A DNA stretch of 64,000 nucleotides. It comes from Paramyrothecium sp. XJ0827 (Eukaryota > Ascomycota > Sordariomycetes > Hypocreales > Stachybotryaceae). This document shows positions 24,310-35,120 of the stretch, piece by piece; positions within the stretch are counted from its first letter, which is position 1, and each line of letters opens with the position of its first letter. Both the position numbers and the translations under genes were made by a program. The notes under the pieces are model-generated. The model saw only the letters and a program-made list of their open reading frames with translations. It was not told the origin of the DNA and ran no database searches. The DNA is taken from positions 1-64,000 of the forward strand of contig JAJFPB010000012.1 in NCBI GenBank assembly GCA_020881915.1, in the 5' to 3' direction.

Positions 24310-25278
24310 CTTAGCTATTATAAGCTAATAAGGCTCTACTTAATACTAGATAGTTTAGGTCTCCTGAAATACTTAATTAGTTAAGTTATTGCCTTTATTA
24401 TATTTACTTCCTATATATCTTTTTTTATTACTATTATTACTATCCCTATATACTCTAAATAAACTAGTACTTCTCTTTATTATCTCTAGTATTATATAGG
24501 CTTATAAGCTTACTAGAATTATATAGTAAGTATATAAAGTAAATTAACTCTAGGTAATTAACTTAAAAGAAGGGCTTTAGTAATAGGGTATAGAAATATA
24601 AAAAGAAATAAAGTACTCTATATAATCTTAGGCCTAGTTTTAAATTCCCTAAGTATTTAATAGTATTACTAGTATATAACTAGTTTATAGTAAAAGTAGC
24701 TAATAGGCCCCAAGCTAATATCTTTTCCTATTATAAGCCCCACTAAAAAAAATATAACTATTCTACTAATATATTTAGAAGAAGAAAATATAATACTAAG
24801 GGGGGGAAGAAGAAAAAAAAGTAAAGTAGAAATAATAAGAATATATTATAAGTTATAAAAGAGGCTTTAGGTAAGAAGAAATAAATATTACTCTTTACTT
24901 ATTTATTATTTATTTATTTTATCTCTAAATACCTAAAAGTAGCCTACTAGATTACTTACTCTAGTAATATCCCTAATATAATATATAAAGTATAATCTTA
25001 GGATACTTATACTAATAAAGACTATAGTTATAATTCTACTTTTACCCTATAGGATATTTAATAACTTCTAGGTAAAAAGAGTAAAATATTCTTAATTTTG
25101 CCCCTAGGGGTAAAACTACTTTATTACTATTATTCTAAACTAGTAGATATAATATATAAATAAGTTTAGTAGGGTTAAATAGATATAACTATATATATAA
25201 ACTTTATAGGAATTAGTAGAAGGCCTATAAGTAATTTTTGCCCCTGGGGGTAAAATAATATAGTTTAACTAGGACTTA

Positions 25279-25642
25279 ATATTATATATTATTCTCTTAA
25301 AGTAGACCCACTTATTTTCGCCCCCAGGGGCCAAAAATCCACCTAATATATTAGGGGGGGGCAGAGGTAGGGGAAGTTACCCCTCGTAAATATTAAAATA
25401 AAGATATAATTATATATACCTAACCTAACCCTATACCCAAGCACGGAATAACCCTCTATAATATTATATATTATTCTCTTAAAGTAGACCCACTTATTTT
25501 TACCCCTAGGGGCCAAAAATCTACCTAATATATTAGGGGGGGGGCAGAGGTAGGGGAAGTTACCCCTTATAAATATTAAGATAAAGATATAGTTGTATAT
25601 ACCTAATCTAACCCTATACCTAAGCATAGAATAACCCTCTAT
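25279..25642. repeat. two tandem 182-bp units
   Basis: The unit starting ATATTATATATTATTCTCTT at 25279 repeats at 25461. It contains the G-rich word GGGGGGGCAGAGG and ends with AATAACCCTCTATA. The inverted family copy near 55165-55370 has a single unit, so the duplication is specific to this copy. A 94-codon minus-strand frame across it is just the repeat translated twice. Confidence 0.9.
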
Positions 25643-25645
25643 AAT

Positions 25646-28600
25646 ATATAATATAACTATAATAATTATTTTAGCTCTCTCTAGTATTATTAGTACTATA
25701 AATACTAAGCTCTTCCCCCTACCTATAAATAGTACTATAACTAGTAGTAATACCCTTATAGTAATTAGTTATATAGTTTTCTTCTACTAGAATATCTTAA
25801 ATCTAATATAATTATTCTAAAGAACTTTCCTAAGTATTTCTAGTAATATTATATATTACTTTTTCTTATTTCTTTTAAGATCTAGTTCCTCCTTTATAAG
25901 GCCTAATATCTTAAGTTACTTAGTATATAGAAGAAAGTAATAACTTAATAAGGTTATAGTAATAGTATTATACTCTTTAGGCTTTCTTTTTCTATTTACT
26001 AATATTAATATAACTAGATTAAGACTTAATACTTATAGTCTATAGAACTTATATAAGTAATAATTAATCTCCCTAAATATTCTTAGTAACTCTATTATTA
26101 TATATTTAATAATATTAATAGTAATCCTATAATTAGCTAATATTTATATATTATAAGCTAATACTAGATTATTTATTACTTTATACTACTTTAATTTATT
26201 ATTATCCTTATTACTATTATTTATATATATATTTTTTCTAATATCTAATTAAGTAGGGCATATATATTTCTTATTAATAGTAATAAAGATATAATATTAG
26301 GTCTATAAAGTAAGCCTTATATTTATATAATAGGCTAATTACCTTACTATAGTACTAAAGAACTAGATACTCTCTTATAATTTATTCTTATTATATTATA
26401 TAAAATTACTAAGTAGCTTTATCTTCTTATATATTACCTATTACTTAACTTTAAAATAGTTAGTAAATAGCCTAATATATACTATATATATAGCTATTAG
26501 CTAGCTTATCTAGGTATCTAGAAAGTATAGTATAACCTTAGGTAAATTAAAGTAAGCTAGTAATTTATAATACTATATAATTAGAACTATCTCTCTATTA
26601 ATAATAAAGGTACCCTAATTATAATTAATCCTATTTATTAAGTATATATTTATAAGCTCTTAGCTATATACTAGCTCTCTACTAGATATATATACCCTAA
26701 GCCCTATTTACTCTAATAAGTACTATATCTCTTATATATAGTTATTAATAGTACCTTATTTCTATATACCCTAATTATCTAAAAACTTATCTCTTCTTCT
26801 ACTACTAATTAAATCTTCTAGTATTTTCTTCTTCTTCTTTACTAGCCTATTACTATATATAAAGAACTTACTATATTATATTTATATTAGATTATTTTTA
26901 ATCTTATATAATAAGATCTTAAAGTAAATATTATTACTTTTCTTAAATATAAGTCTTCTCTATAGTAGATTCTTTATATTTATAATTATATTAGTAATTA
27001 TAGCCTAAATATTATTTATTATAATTAGCTTACCTATAAAGTATATTAACTTACTATCTTAGCTCTATAATACTATTAAATAGCTATCTATTTTCTTTAT
27101 AATCTTCCTACTATAAAGTAAGAAACTAAGTATATATCTTATTAATATATATATTCCCTTATAGAGCTAGCTATAATAAACCAAGCTAAAATACTCCTTA
27201 AGATCTACTATTTTATCCCTTTTAGCTATTAATATAATATACTTAGCTAGTAAGGCTCTTCTAATATAAACTAGATTAGCTAGAATATATATAAAGAGGT
27301 AAATTAGCCTAAGTTAATTAGATTTACTATTAATACCTAGTATAGTAATAAAGTACTAAAGTAGGCTCTTAAAGGGGTCCCCACTTAATTATTATATTTA
27401 GAAGCTAGTTAATATTATAAGGATTTTCCTATTTAGCTCTATATTTAATTAGGTCTCCTATAGTATCTCTATTTCTTCTTCTTCCCCTTCTTCTACTATA
27501 TCTTAAAAATAGATCTAAAGCTTCTTAAGATTATATTATTAATTAATTATAAAGAAGAAACTATAACTTTTAAGAAAATTAGCCTTAGCTAGTAGTAGAA
27601 CCTATAAATAATAATATAAGAACTATTTCTAATATACTAGATTCTAATTTATATTACTTCTTTTCTATAGTAGCCTAAATAGCTAGCTATAAATATTATT
27701 TAGGTATAAACTAGTTAGTAGTAATCTTATTATAAGAAATATATTATTAAGGCTATTTATATATTAACTAAAGAATATATAATTAGTAGTAGTAATTAGC
27801 TAAAGTAGCTTATTTTCTTCTAGCCCTAATATTTAACTATAATAGTAAATATTACTAAAATACTATTTAGTAAAGTATATACTCTAGCTAGTATATTTAA
27901 GTTAATTAATAATCTTATATTTACTTACTTTATTAGTAGCTAGTACTTTTAATAACTCCTTCTATTTCTCCTAATTTACTACTTACTACTACTTAATATT
28001 ATTAATAATAGCTAGTAATAAAGCCTAAGATATAATTAGTACTAGTACTATAGTATTATTACTATCTCTAATACCTTTAGGATCTATAATATAAAAATAA
28101 TAAATATTTAACTTAAGTACTATAAAAAATATCTATATCTATATAATTAATATATAAAGATTAATCTTATACTTTAAGTCTTAGAAACTATATTTCTTAT
28201 TATAGTATTTCTTTAAGATCTTATAGCTTCTTATTTTATACTTATAACTAGATTAGATATTATAAGTATATCTTTAATATATTAGTAGATCTTTAATAAA
28301 TTACTTTAGATTAGAGAAACTATAGTAAAAATTATTCTTAGATAGTCTACTAATAGGAAAATTATTAAACTTAGTAATAATACCCTTATATACTAATTAT
28401 ATTAGGCTCTTATACTTATCTTATAAGTAACCCCATAGGTTTAGTACTATATAGCTATAAATACTATAAATAAGGACCTAATATTCTAGGTAATATAATA
28501 GCTAGTTACTATTTATATTAATAATCCTAGGAGCTACTACTACTATAATCTATTTAGTATATTTACTTACTACTACTTAAAAAAGAAAGAAAGAAATATA

Positions 28601-28750
28601 GAAATATATTAGAAGAACTTTCTCTTTCTTTTTCTCTCTATTTTTCTTCTTCCTTCCCCTTTTTTTTTCTTTTTTTTAACCCTACTAGTAGTATTTTACT
28701 AATTAGCCTAGGGATTATAGAACTTAGGCTAATAGAACTTAGGACCTCTA
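25646..28750. other. RIP-type A+T-rich block, no gene recognised
   Basis: TpA-rich DNA almost without CpA, TpG or CpG. Pyrimidine-rich tracts occur at 28610-28680 (runs of T with CTTCC). I could read no domain on either strand. The block ends abruptly between about 28750 and 28800, where normal base composition returns. Confidence 0.7.
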
Positions 28751-28929
28751 TTACTACTTGTGGGGAATATACTAGGGTCCATAATTAATAGCGGGGCCGG
28801 GCTATTATAGAACTTTGGCCCAAGTTCCGTCGGCCTCGCGGTTAGGGCTCCCCAGCAAATTCATGACCACCAAGGTTTCCCCAAGTAGAGGCATCCGCTT
28901 CTGTCCGTGCAACCCCTTTCACCGCCTTT

Positions 28930-29133
28930 CATCAACTTGGCTCCCTTCAGTGTAATTCGACTAACATAATGTCTTGGCCACGCGCGCCCGGTTCAAGGCT
29001 CCTTACGCGTCATAGGACAGGCTTTGCTTAGTATTAGGGTTAGGATTTTGCCGCTGATAGTTTCAGGTGGGCGAATACTCCGTGGCCAAGACATTATGTT
29101 AGTCGAATTACACTGAAGGGAGCCAAGTTGATG
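28930..29133. mobile_element. 204-bp foldback/MITE-like element with perfect 53-bp inverted repeats
   Basis: The 53 bases at 28930-28982 (CATCAACTTGGCTCCCTTCA ... GTCTTGGCCACG) are the exact reverse complement of 29081-29133. The 98-bp spacer contains TTAGGGTTAGG. The element lies 255 bp upstream of the Rae1 start codon. No clear target duplication was found. The arms would fold into a long hairpin in DNA or RNA. Confidence 0.9.
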
Positions 29134-29388
29134 TGATGTTTGAGGGGGCTTGTTCTAGTGCACCAAAATGTCTCTGGTTGCTGTCTTGTTGTTTTGTAGG
29201 CCCAGATCCGCAACAAGCTTACAAATAGATGAGGCGGGGTGGGTGGGGCACGCGGGTGAATCGAGAGCAGACCATATATGGATCTTCGCCCTCACCTCAA
29301 GTCCTACCCGACTTCACCCACGACAAACTTGGCGTCTCAACACCTTTCTCCTCTTTTGAGTCTCGACAAAGGATTTCAGTTAGCCAAT

Positions 29389-30689
29389 ATGTCGTCTTTC
29401 AAGTCTAAGACACCCTCGCTCCCCTCGCAGGCAGTAGGCGCGTCTGTGGACAGGGACCAGGCTGTCACGTCTAACGTGACAGACACCATCTCCGCGCTGC
29501 GGTGGTCGCCGGTGGCTAGCTACCTCGCGGCCTCGTCGTGGGACGGAAAGGTCCACATCTACGATGTTGCTAATGATCTGACTGCCAAGGGCGTTGGCGT
29601 CATCGACGCAGGATCGCCGGTCTTTACCTGCGACTGGAATCAAGTAAGTCTGAATGCGTCTAACCCAACAGCTCGAATGATCGGGAAGAATGAAGGAAAC
29701 AATACGAATATCTCGTGATTATAGGTAAGCGCACGGCTTCCCCCGAGATGGGCAGCCATCTCGCTCTAACCACTTGTCTAGGATGGCACCATTATTGCTG
29801 GAGCTGGTGCCGGAAAGAAAGTCTATCTTCTCTCCGCCGCTACCGGCCAGGCAACATCCTTCATCGCGCACGACGCGCCCATCCGCTCTCTGCGCTTTGT
29901 CAAAGTCCCTAACGCCCCGTCGGACATTATCGCGACGGGGTCGTGGGACAAGACGGTGCGCTACTGGGACGTCCGAAACACCGGCTCTCCCCTTGCGACT
30001 TTGACCTGCAAGGAGCGTGTCTACTCCATGGACGCTGCCGACGGCCTTCTCGTCATTGCCACCGCGGACCGCCACATTCAGCTTGTCGACCTGAAGGCCG
30101 ACCCCAACAACTTCAAAAACTCCACCACCAACGACCCCCTCAAGCATCAGACCCACGTCGTGACTGCCTTCCCTGACGGTAAGGGTTACGCTGTGGGCAG
30201 CATCGAGGGGCGTGCTGGTATCAAGATGTTTCCCGAGACCTCGTCGAACAAGTCTCAGTACAGACCCCACTATCCCGCTATACCACACTCGCCAGGTGAC
30301 TAACCATCCATCCCAGTTCCTTCACCTTCCGTTGTCACCGACACGAGGCCCCCGCGCCCAAGGGCGCAGCCAAGGACGTGACAAAGATGGTGGACGTGTG
30401 GGCTGTGAACGACATCAACTTCCACCCGGTGCACACGTCGATTTTTACCACGGCGGGTTCGGACGGATGCATCTACTTCTGGGACCGGCTAGCGCACGCG
30501 CGGTTCTACACCTTCCCCCGGCGCGAGGGCGCCATCTCGGCCTCGGCCTTCAGCCGCGACGGCAGGGTCTTTGCCTATGCCGTCGGCTACGACTGGGCCA
30601 TGGGCTATGCCAAGAACTCGCCTACCTATCCGCTCAAGTTGATGCTGCACCCCGTTGCCGATGAGGAGGTTAAGCCCCGGAAGAGTTAG
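29389..30689 (+). CDS. RAE1: Rae1/Gle2-type mRNA-export WD40 protein
   Basis: Exons 29389-29643, 29782-30257 and 30317-30689 join in frame to give 367 residues, the usual length for Rae1. WD-type repeats are visible: TISALRWSPVASYLAASSWD, then IRSLRFVKV...DIIATGSWDKTVRYWDVR, VYSMDAADGLLVIATADRH, and a C-terminal INFHPVHTSIFTTAGSDG. The stretch FPDGKGYAVGSIEGR followed by FTFRCHR is the Rae1/Gle2 signature. The protein binds the nucleoporin Nup98 through its propeller and serves mRNA export and spindle functions at the nuclear pore. Intron 1 (138 nt) starts GTAAGT and ends CTTGTCTAG, and contains an internal ATTATAG|GTAAGC. Intron 2 (59 nt) has a GTACAG donor and an ACTAAC branch site. The start at 29389 gives the conserved MSSFKSKTPSLPSQ N-terminus. 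There are no signs of RIP despite the RIPed block 600 bp upstream. Confidence 0.95.
29644..29781 (+). other. Rae1 intron 1 with an internal recursive-type splice site
   Basis: The intron can be read as two abutting introns: 29644-29724 (GTAAGT to ATTATAG) and 29725-29781 (GTAAGC to TTGTCTAG, with CTAAC branch). No exon lies between them. Removing the first would recreate a good donor at the junction. Confidence 0.6.
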
Positions 30690-31287
30690 GAACGGAAATG
30701 GGAACGACGGAGAGGAGAGTGCTAGGATATGAGAGATTGGGCCAGGGTACCTCGGGTTCTGGAGGAGATATTGGCTGTTTGGCAAGGGCATGAATTGCTT
30801 TGCGGATAAGGGGGGATGTGGTTCAGGGGAGTGGCTACAATAACACAGCATAAGATGCTGCTAGACTAACTCCACCTCTGGATGCATTGAGGCACCAGGA
30901 GCATAAAATGCTCACAGGATCGGAAGGGATGCTTGAGATGCAGAGGAAGGCGGCTTTGCAAGACACGGTTCGGGAGGCGGATTTCTTATGTCGTAAAGAG
31001 GGTACCCATCCGTATCTACCGTCTCTCATAGGGAGCAGAATTGAAAAGACTCTAAACTGATCGGGTAAAAGACTGCGCGTCGTGTTGGTGCGAGGATGCC
31101 TGATGGAGCACGCTGGAGGACACAGATTCGGAATGTCTTCCCGTAGTTGGGTCGTCCAGTGTGTAAACATCGAAACTTCGTAAAGCAACCCGTCCTACCT
31201 CCGTGAAGACAATGCCGTACTTCATCAACTAATGCCTCATGCCACGCTCCCTGATGGCATCTCATATACCTCCGCCGTAGACTGCTG
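30690..31287. other. intergenic, 3' side of Rae1
   Basis: No coding frame with recognisable features. Ordinary base composition. It probably holds the Rae1 3' UTR and the promoter of the next gene. Confidence 0.5.
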
Positions 31288-31992
31288 ATGATACCCATAC
31301 AGCTCCAGGCGCATCTGCGTATTACCAGCCATCTCAGGCGCTTGTGGTCCTTGCGCGTGAGGTGGCATGCACCAGAATCGTACGAGTCTCTTCCCTCGCT
31401 AAGACGTGCGGCTGAGCTGTTCGTGGAGAAGAATGCCAAAGCTCAGCTTCTGGGCCCGATCCGGCAACTATTTCTCGACCGAAAGGTCTTTGAGGATTTC
31501 GGCATCAGCCTTCTGCACAAACACTTCCCAATCAAGTTATCGCAGCGCCTTGTGGACTACCGTGATGTTGCTTGCCCGTGGGAGGTGGGCAATGACAACG
31601 CCGCAGTGGTCCCAAAGTACGACGGCTTTGTGGCCCCAAAGACGTTCAGATTCGTCAATGGGAAGGCGATGCCATATGAGTTTCACTTTTCATCTACTCC
31701 TCCCTCATCAGAAACTTCGGAAGAGTTCCTCGACGACCTGGCGCAACTCCTCGACCGCCTCGGCCTAACCGATACTTTCGGCATTCGATTGCTAACTGAC
31801 CGTATCCCGGAACTCACTATGGAAGTCACAGAGGGTAGCTCGAACATCATGATGCCCGTTGGATCTGTGCCGGACTCGGACCTCACGGAAGCACTCTGGA
31901 TCTTTGGCTTGGATGAGAACGACAGGTGTCATTGCCAGGAGAAGTGTAGGACGGTCGACAAGAAGCACATAGAGGACCATGGCTGCTCGTAA
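31288..31992 (+). CDS. uncharacterised fungal protein, 234 aa, Cys-rich C-terminus
   Basis: A single open frame of 234 codons with balanced, protein-like composition. Its core (KYDGFVAPKTFRFVNG, PYEFHFSS, TEALWIFGLDE) and a C-terminal Cys/His cluster (CHCQEKC...H..DHGCS) resemble a family of lineage-restricted hypothetical proteins in filamentous ascomycetes. The Cys/His cluster could bind a metal, but that is inference. No signal peptide or membrane segment is seen. The first 35 residues (basic, Arg/His-rich) look less protein-like than the rest, so the true start may be a downstream codon or lie in an upstream exon. Function unknown. Confidence 0.6.
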   Translation: MIPIQLQAHLRITSHLRRLWSLRVRWHAPESYESLPSLRRAAELFVEKNAKAQLLGPIRQLFLDRKVFEDFGISLLHKHFPIKLSQRLVDYRDVACPWEVGNDNAAVVPKYDGFVAPKTFRFVNGKAMPYEFHFSSTPPSSETSEEFLDDLAQLLDRLGLTDTFGIRLLTDRIPELTMEVTEGSSNIMMPVGSVPDSDLTEALWIFGLDENDRCHCQEKCRTVDKKHIEDHGCS

Positions 31993-32089
31993 AGCGACGC
32001 TCTGTCTGAGGTTGTCTGTTCGCACCGGATTGATTCGGGGGCCATGGTTTACCCAAGTTTTCGACCCCTAAATATCATTTTGCGTTGCC

Positions 32090-32773
32090 TTATGTCTGGG
32101 TCCGCGCCTTCCTAAACATGCTCTGAAAAGTGCCCTTCTCTGTCCTCACCTCACCAACCTTCTCGAAGCCGAACTTCGTGTATAGTCGAACCGCTGCTGG
32201 CGAGGCCAGTACAAACGCGTCTCTCTGGTTTCGATCTGCTTCCTGGCAGCCCCAGTGCAGAAGCGTAGAGCCGACCCCGCGGCGTTGGTGAGTTGGGCTC
32301 ACACATATGACAACAAGGCCTGGGGAAACGGTGAGAAGAGATCAGGAAACAATATTAGGTAGAGCAACTTAACGCCAGATATTCTCTCGGCCACGTAATA
32401 CGCGTTCCCTTTCTACCCTGAGAAGCTTTGAAACCGCTAACCAGCCCTCCGCATCTAAGGTCTCAGGCTCCAGCTGGATCTCTTCGCCTGCTCCTCTGCG
32501 ACTTCTGACCTGTTGCGGAGGGTAGACAGTCCAGCCGGCGAATCCTAAGGGAGTTCCGTCGTCGGTGCAGACTTTACGGTAGTTGGAACTCTCGGTTTCC
32601 AGAGTACGCTCTAGGTTTCTTGCCATCCATCGTATTTCGCTTTCCCACGTCTCCGGCCGCGAACAGGGGAACATAATCGATTGAAGCGGATTGCCCTGCA
32701 TCGCAGGGAACTCACATTCCCGCGTGAGGCGCTCGGCGTCCGAGGCTTGCATGTGTTCGAGGGAAATTGACAT
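32090..32773 (-). CDS. GNAT-family N-acetyltransferase
   Basis: Exons 32374-32773 and 32090-32319 (minus) join across a 54-nt intron (GTTAAG donor, CCCCAG acceptor) to give 209 residues. The join restores the acetyl-CoA binding strand and loop, LVVICVSPTHQRRGVGSTLL, whose Q-R-R-G-V-G matches the Q/R-x-x-G-x-G/A motif A. Motif B follows as the segment ending VRLYTKFGFEKVGEV. The N-terminus (MSISLEHMQASDAERLTREC) is the usual beta1-alpha1 of GNATs, and GFAGWTVYPP is the beta4 side of the acceptor site. The substrate cannot be predicted. The family resembles fungal single-domain GNATs of secondary or stress metabolism. It is convergent with the 31288 gene, 97 bp apart. Confidence 0.88.
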
Positions 32774-33349
32774 TAGGGCTTGACAGGGTCAGGTTCCCTG
32801 CGATGGAAAGTTGAATGTGTGCATTACCTCATGTAGAGTGCTGACGTGGTTAGGCGCAGAACAGAAGCGAAACGGTGGGATTGTCTGTGGGATGAGTTCA
32901 GACGCGACGGGGCGAAAGATGAGGTTGTTTGGGAAAGGTTGTGGGCAGAAAGCTAACTGCACAGGAGAGTGTGGGGTAGTTAGGCGCTTGTCCAGTGAGG
33001 CTGTGCTGCCACCTGTGCCAGAACTGGGGGATATCGGGGGCTTGTGGTTTAGTACTGTACATCGGGAAATGCCACCACTTGCATCGTGATTGGCCAGAAA
33101 GCCCAGGTCTGGTACAAGCAATGGGGTTTGCTTGGGACGATTGTTTGCTTGGGATTGTGGAAGAAGGCGGTCGAACATTCTAACCGAGAGTTCCCGAGGC
33201 CAGCGTATCTGGTAGCAATGCCTCGGTCGAACCGGAGCCGAAGGGGCCGATTTTGGGCAAGTTCCTCAGCGGGTGCACCTTGGGTTCTACCACCCCAACG
33301 TTCGATAGCCCTCGAACACGAGCAACAAAGTCGGAGAAACTAACCTTAT
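32774..33349. other. intergenic between GNAT and sirtuin genes
   Basis: Both flanking genes run leftward, so this holds the GNAT promoter and the sirtuin 3' side. Proline/serine-rich frames here (for example minus 32789-33178) have no domain and are not called. Confidence 0.5.
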
Positions 33350-34272
33350 CTATCTAGACATTATCGACGCAAAATCGTCACAATCTCCAAGATACTCAAC
33401 GCTGATGAGAGACCGAAAGGCTTCCCCACACTTTGGTGGCTCCTTGCTCACCCATACGACCAAATTCTCCCGATTGTTTGCCCGTACCACCTTGCAGAGT
33501 CGGCTGGCAAAATCATCTAGTGAACCAATTGACAACCTTGTCCCGACGATAAGAACGGCATCGATGGGCTGCTTCAGGTCGCCGTTGAAGGCAGCCGCAA
33601 TCTCGGCTTCGTCCGGGCAATGTTCTCCGTAAAGAAGGACCTTTGGTCGAAGAGATCCTTCGGCTCGCCTTCGCATGCCCGCCGTAGCTCGCTTCTTTCC
33701 CTCTCTTCTACAAGATGGGCAGGGGGCCATCACCCATCGTCGAAAGGATCGTGGAGTAACCGGCCTGGTGTGCGAGGGCCTTACGTGGCAGGCCAACGTG
33801 TCAGCACGACCATGGAGCCACATTGTCCTCTGAGAGAGGAAGGGAAGCCTGGTGTGGCGACAGTCGATATTTTGGGTGTAATGGCGTCGAAGGCGGCTGG
33901 ATCGAGCCAGATCCTCGGCGAAGGTATCGAATGGAGTGAACGAGGCGCTTCGACTAGATTGCAACTTGAGTAAGACGTCGTCGTTCAGCTGATCGGCAGA
34001 CGCCCGGGTAGAATAGGCCGACGAGTCGTATATGATGAGGCTGGATTTCTTGGAGCGCGAAGCGCTCCGAAAGTCCGGGACTACCAAGCCTGGATCAGAA
34101 GGGCTACCAACGTGGAACACGGGCGGGACTTACTGCCTGTGTTGGTCGACACGCCAGCCCCAGTGATGACGACGATGTTTCGCTTGGTGCTCAGCTTTTT
34201 CTTCAGAACACTCAGGGATCTCCAGGATCGGAATGGCAGGATGCCTGCCGGGAGTTGTCTGGAAGTCTCGTG
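33350..34272 (-). CDS. sirtuin NAD-dependent deacylase (5' end unresolved)
   Basis: Splicing out 34081-34133 (53 nt, GTAAGT...GGTAG) joins NIVVITGAGVSTNTG to IPDFRS, the NAD-binding signature of class I sirtuins. Further on are YTQNID, the catalytic His in LHGRAD, and a second zinc pair CPSC, then PKVLLYGEHCPDEAEI, VLIVGTRLSIGSLDDFA and VWVSKEPP. The layout fits the Hst3/Hst4-like fungal group acting on histone or other acyl-lysines in the nucleus. One oddity: the first zinc pair reads CHVR rather than C-x2-C. The frame stays open upstream to 34272, with a TAA at 34273-34275. An acceptor and further 5' exon probably lie around 34220-34280, but I could not fix the start. It is transcribed in the same direction as its GNAT neighbour. 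Confidence 0.87.
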
Positions 34273-34798
34273 TTAGGCACTTCGGGAGGGTAAACAAAGG
34301 AGGGCTCCTACAAGGGCTGTGCCATGTCGTGAGCGAGACCGCTTCCTGCTCGGCATTGTTTCCAAATGGTGTTAAGGCTCTGGGGATCGAATGTCGACAA
34401 AGCCAGGCGACGGGCGAGCGCAGGTCGAGTTGACTCTCCAAGGCGGAAAGTGCCCGATTCTGGTCCAGTTGCGCATTGGTGGGACGGGGACTCCGCCACA
34501 GACTGACTTGGCTCAAGCTTAAGTACGTTCGTGCTTGTAGAACAGTATGTACCGGTACACAGATCTACATAAATCTATCCGCTGCCATACTGAACCTCAC
34601 TGGACTGCCTGGGTCCCTCTTAAGCTTCAAGAGCCATCTCCACAGCATCACAGTAGTCCCGCGGCGAGGCAGGTGCCGATATACAAGCAGTAATTGTTGT
34701 GGGACAGGATTGCATTATTGAGCAGCGTCTTTTCCCTGGGAGGGGGGCAAACATGCGATACAGGTTAAAAGTTCATAGTTCTAAAGGGCCTACTTATG
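34273..34798. other. sirtuin 5' region and intergenic DNA
   Basis: A 128-codon minus-strand frame overlaps 34130-34516 but runs out of phase with the sirtuin core. It may contain the missing first exon. Nothing else is recognisable. Confidence 0.4.
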
Positions 34799-35086
34799 CT
34801 AACGTAGACCTACTGAGACATCCTTTCCTGCAGCTTCGTGCAATATCTGACTTGCAATGACTCCTGGGAACCGCTTCTTGATATCCTCCCATGACAGCCT
34901 CACCGCCTCCTTAGGTTTAATGATCATAGCATCTTCTTCGTCGTTGTATGACGTCGCATGGCCATCTTTAACCCTGTTTGCGGCTCTTGGCGGGTGCACG
35001 CAGCGGGCGACTAGTAACCTCCTGGTGGTGCCCATACTTGCTACACGGCCAGCTAAATTCAAACTGAAAAGTGGCCAGTCCGCCAA
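34799..35086 (-). pseudogene. Myb/SANT-like segment with a frameshift in the recognition helix
   Basis: The frame reads YNDEEDAMIIKPKEAVRLSW then EDIKKRFPG, the two-helix pattern of fungal Myb/SANT-like domains. It then changes to an unrelated tail. In another frame the DNA just downstream reads ESLQVRYCTKLQERMSQ followed by TAG (34810-34812), the normal third helix of this family. The break lies at about 34862-34870, next to the repeated word TTCCCAGG. The segment may be the last exon of the gene at 35121-36080, which lies just upstream on the same strand and has the charged, low-complexity body usual in such proteins, but a splice joining them could not be fixed. Confidence 0.6.
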
Positions 35087-35120
35087 CTGTTACACGCTTC
35101 AGGCGGGCGTCTTCGAGTGA

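Larger units (their letters stand above)
22133..25645. repeat. left copy of a long inverted-repeat element family
   Basis: Reverse-complement similarity to 55165-57835 runs along the whole segment. For example, ATATATCTTTTAGTATCTTAAG near 22440 corresponds to the reverse of sequence near 57510, and the GCCCCTAGG..CAAAAAT words near 25330 correspond to 55290. The copy is interrupted by a solo LTR at 23659-24309 and carries an internal 182-bp duplication at its right end. Both copies are RIPed, so the encoded product, if any, could not be recognised. Confidence 0.75.

Noticed and set aside
25343..25627. 94-codon minus-strand frame
   Set aside because: Translation of the tandem 182-bp repeat within RIPed DNA; the internal repetition reflects the DNA.
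14701..28750. Possible centromere because of extreme A+T content
   Set aside because: The block lies within 30 kb of the telomere-like end and is explained by RIPed transposons; no centromere-specific feature can be read from sequence.
28754..28888. Candidate short terminal inverted repeats CTACTTGTGGGGAA / TTCCCCAAGTAG
   Set aside because: Only about 12 bp with a 2-bp bulge, at the edge of the A+T block, and no target duplication; too weak to call a transposon.
32789..33178. 129-codon minus-strand frame between GNAT and sirtuin
   Set aside because: Pro/Ser-rich with no recognisable domain; lies in a promoter position.
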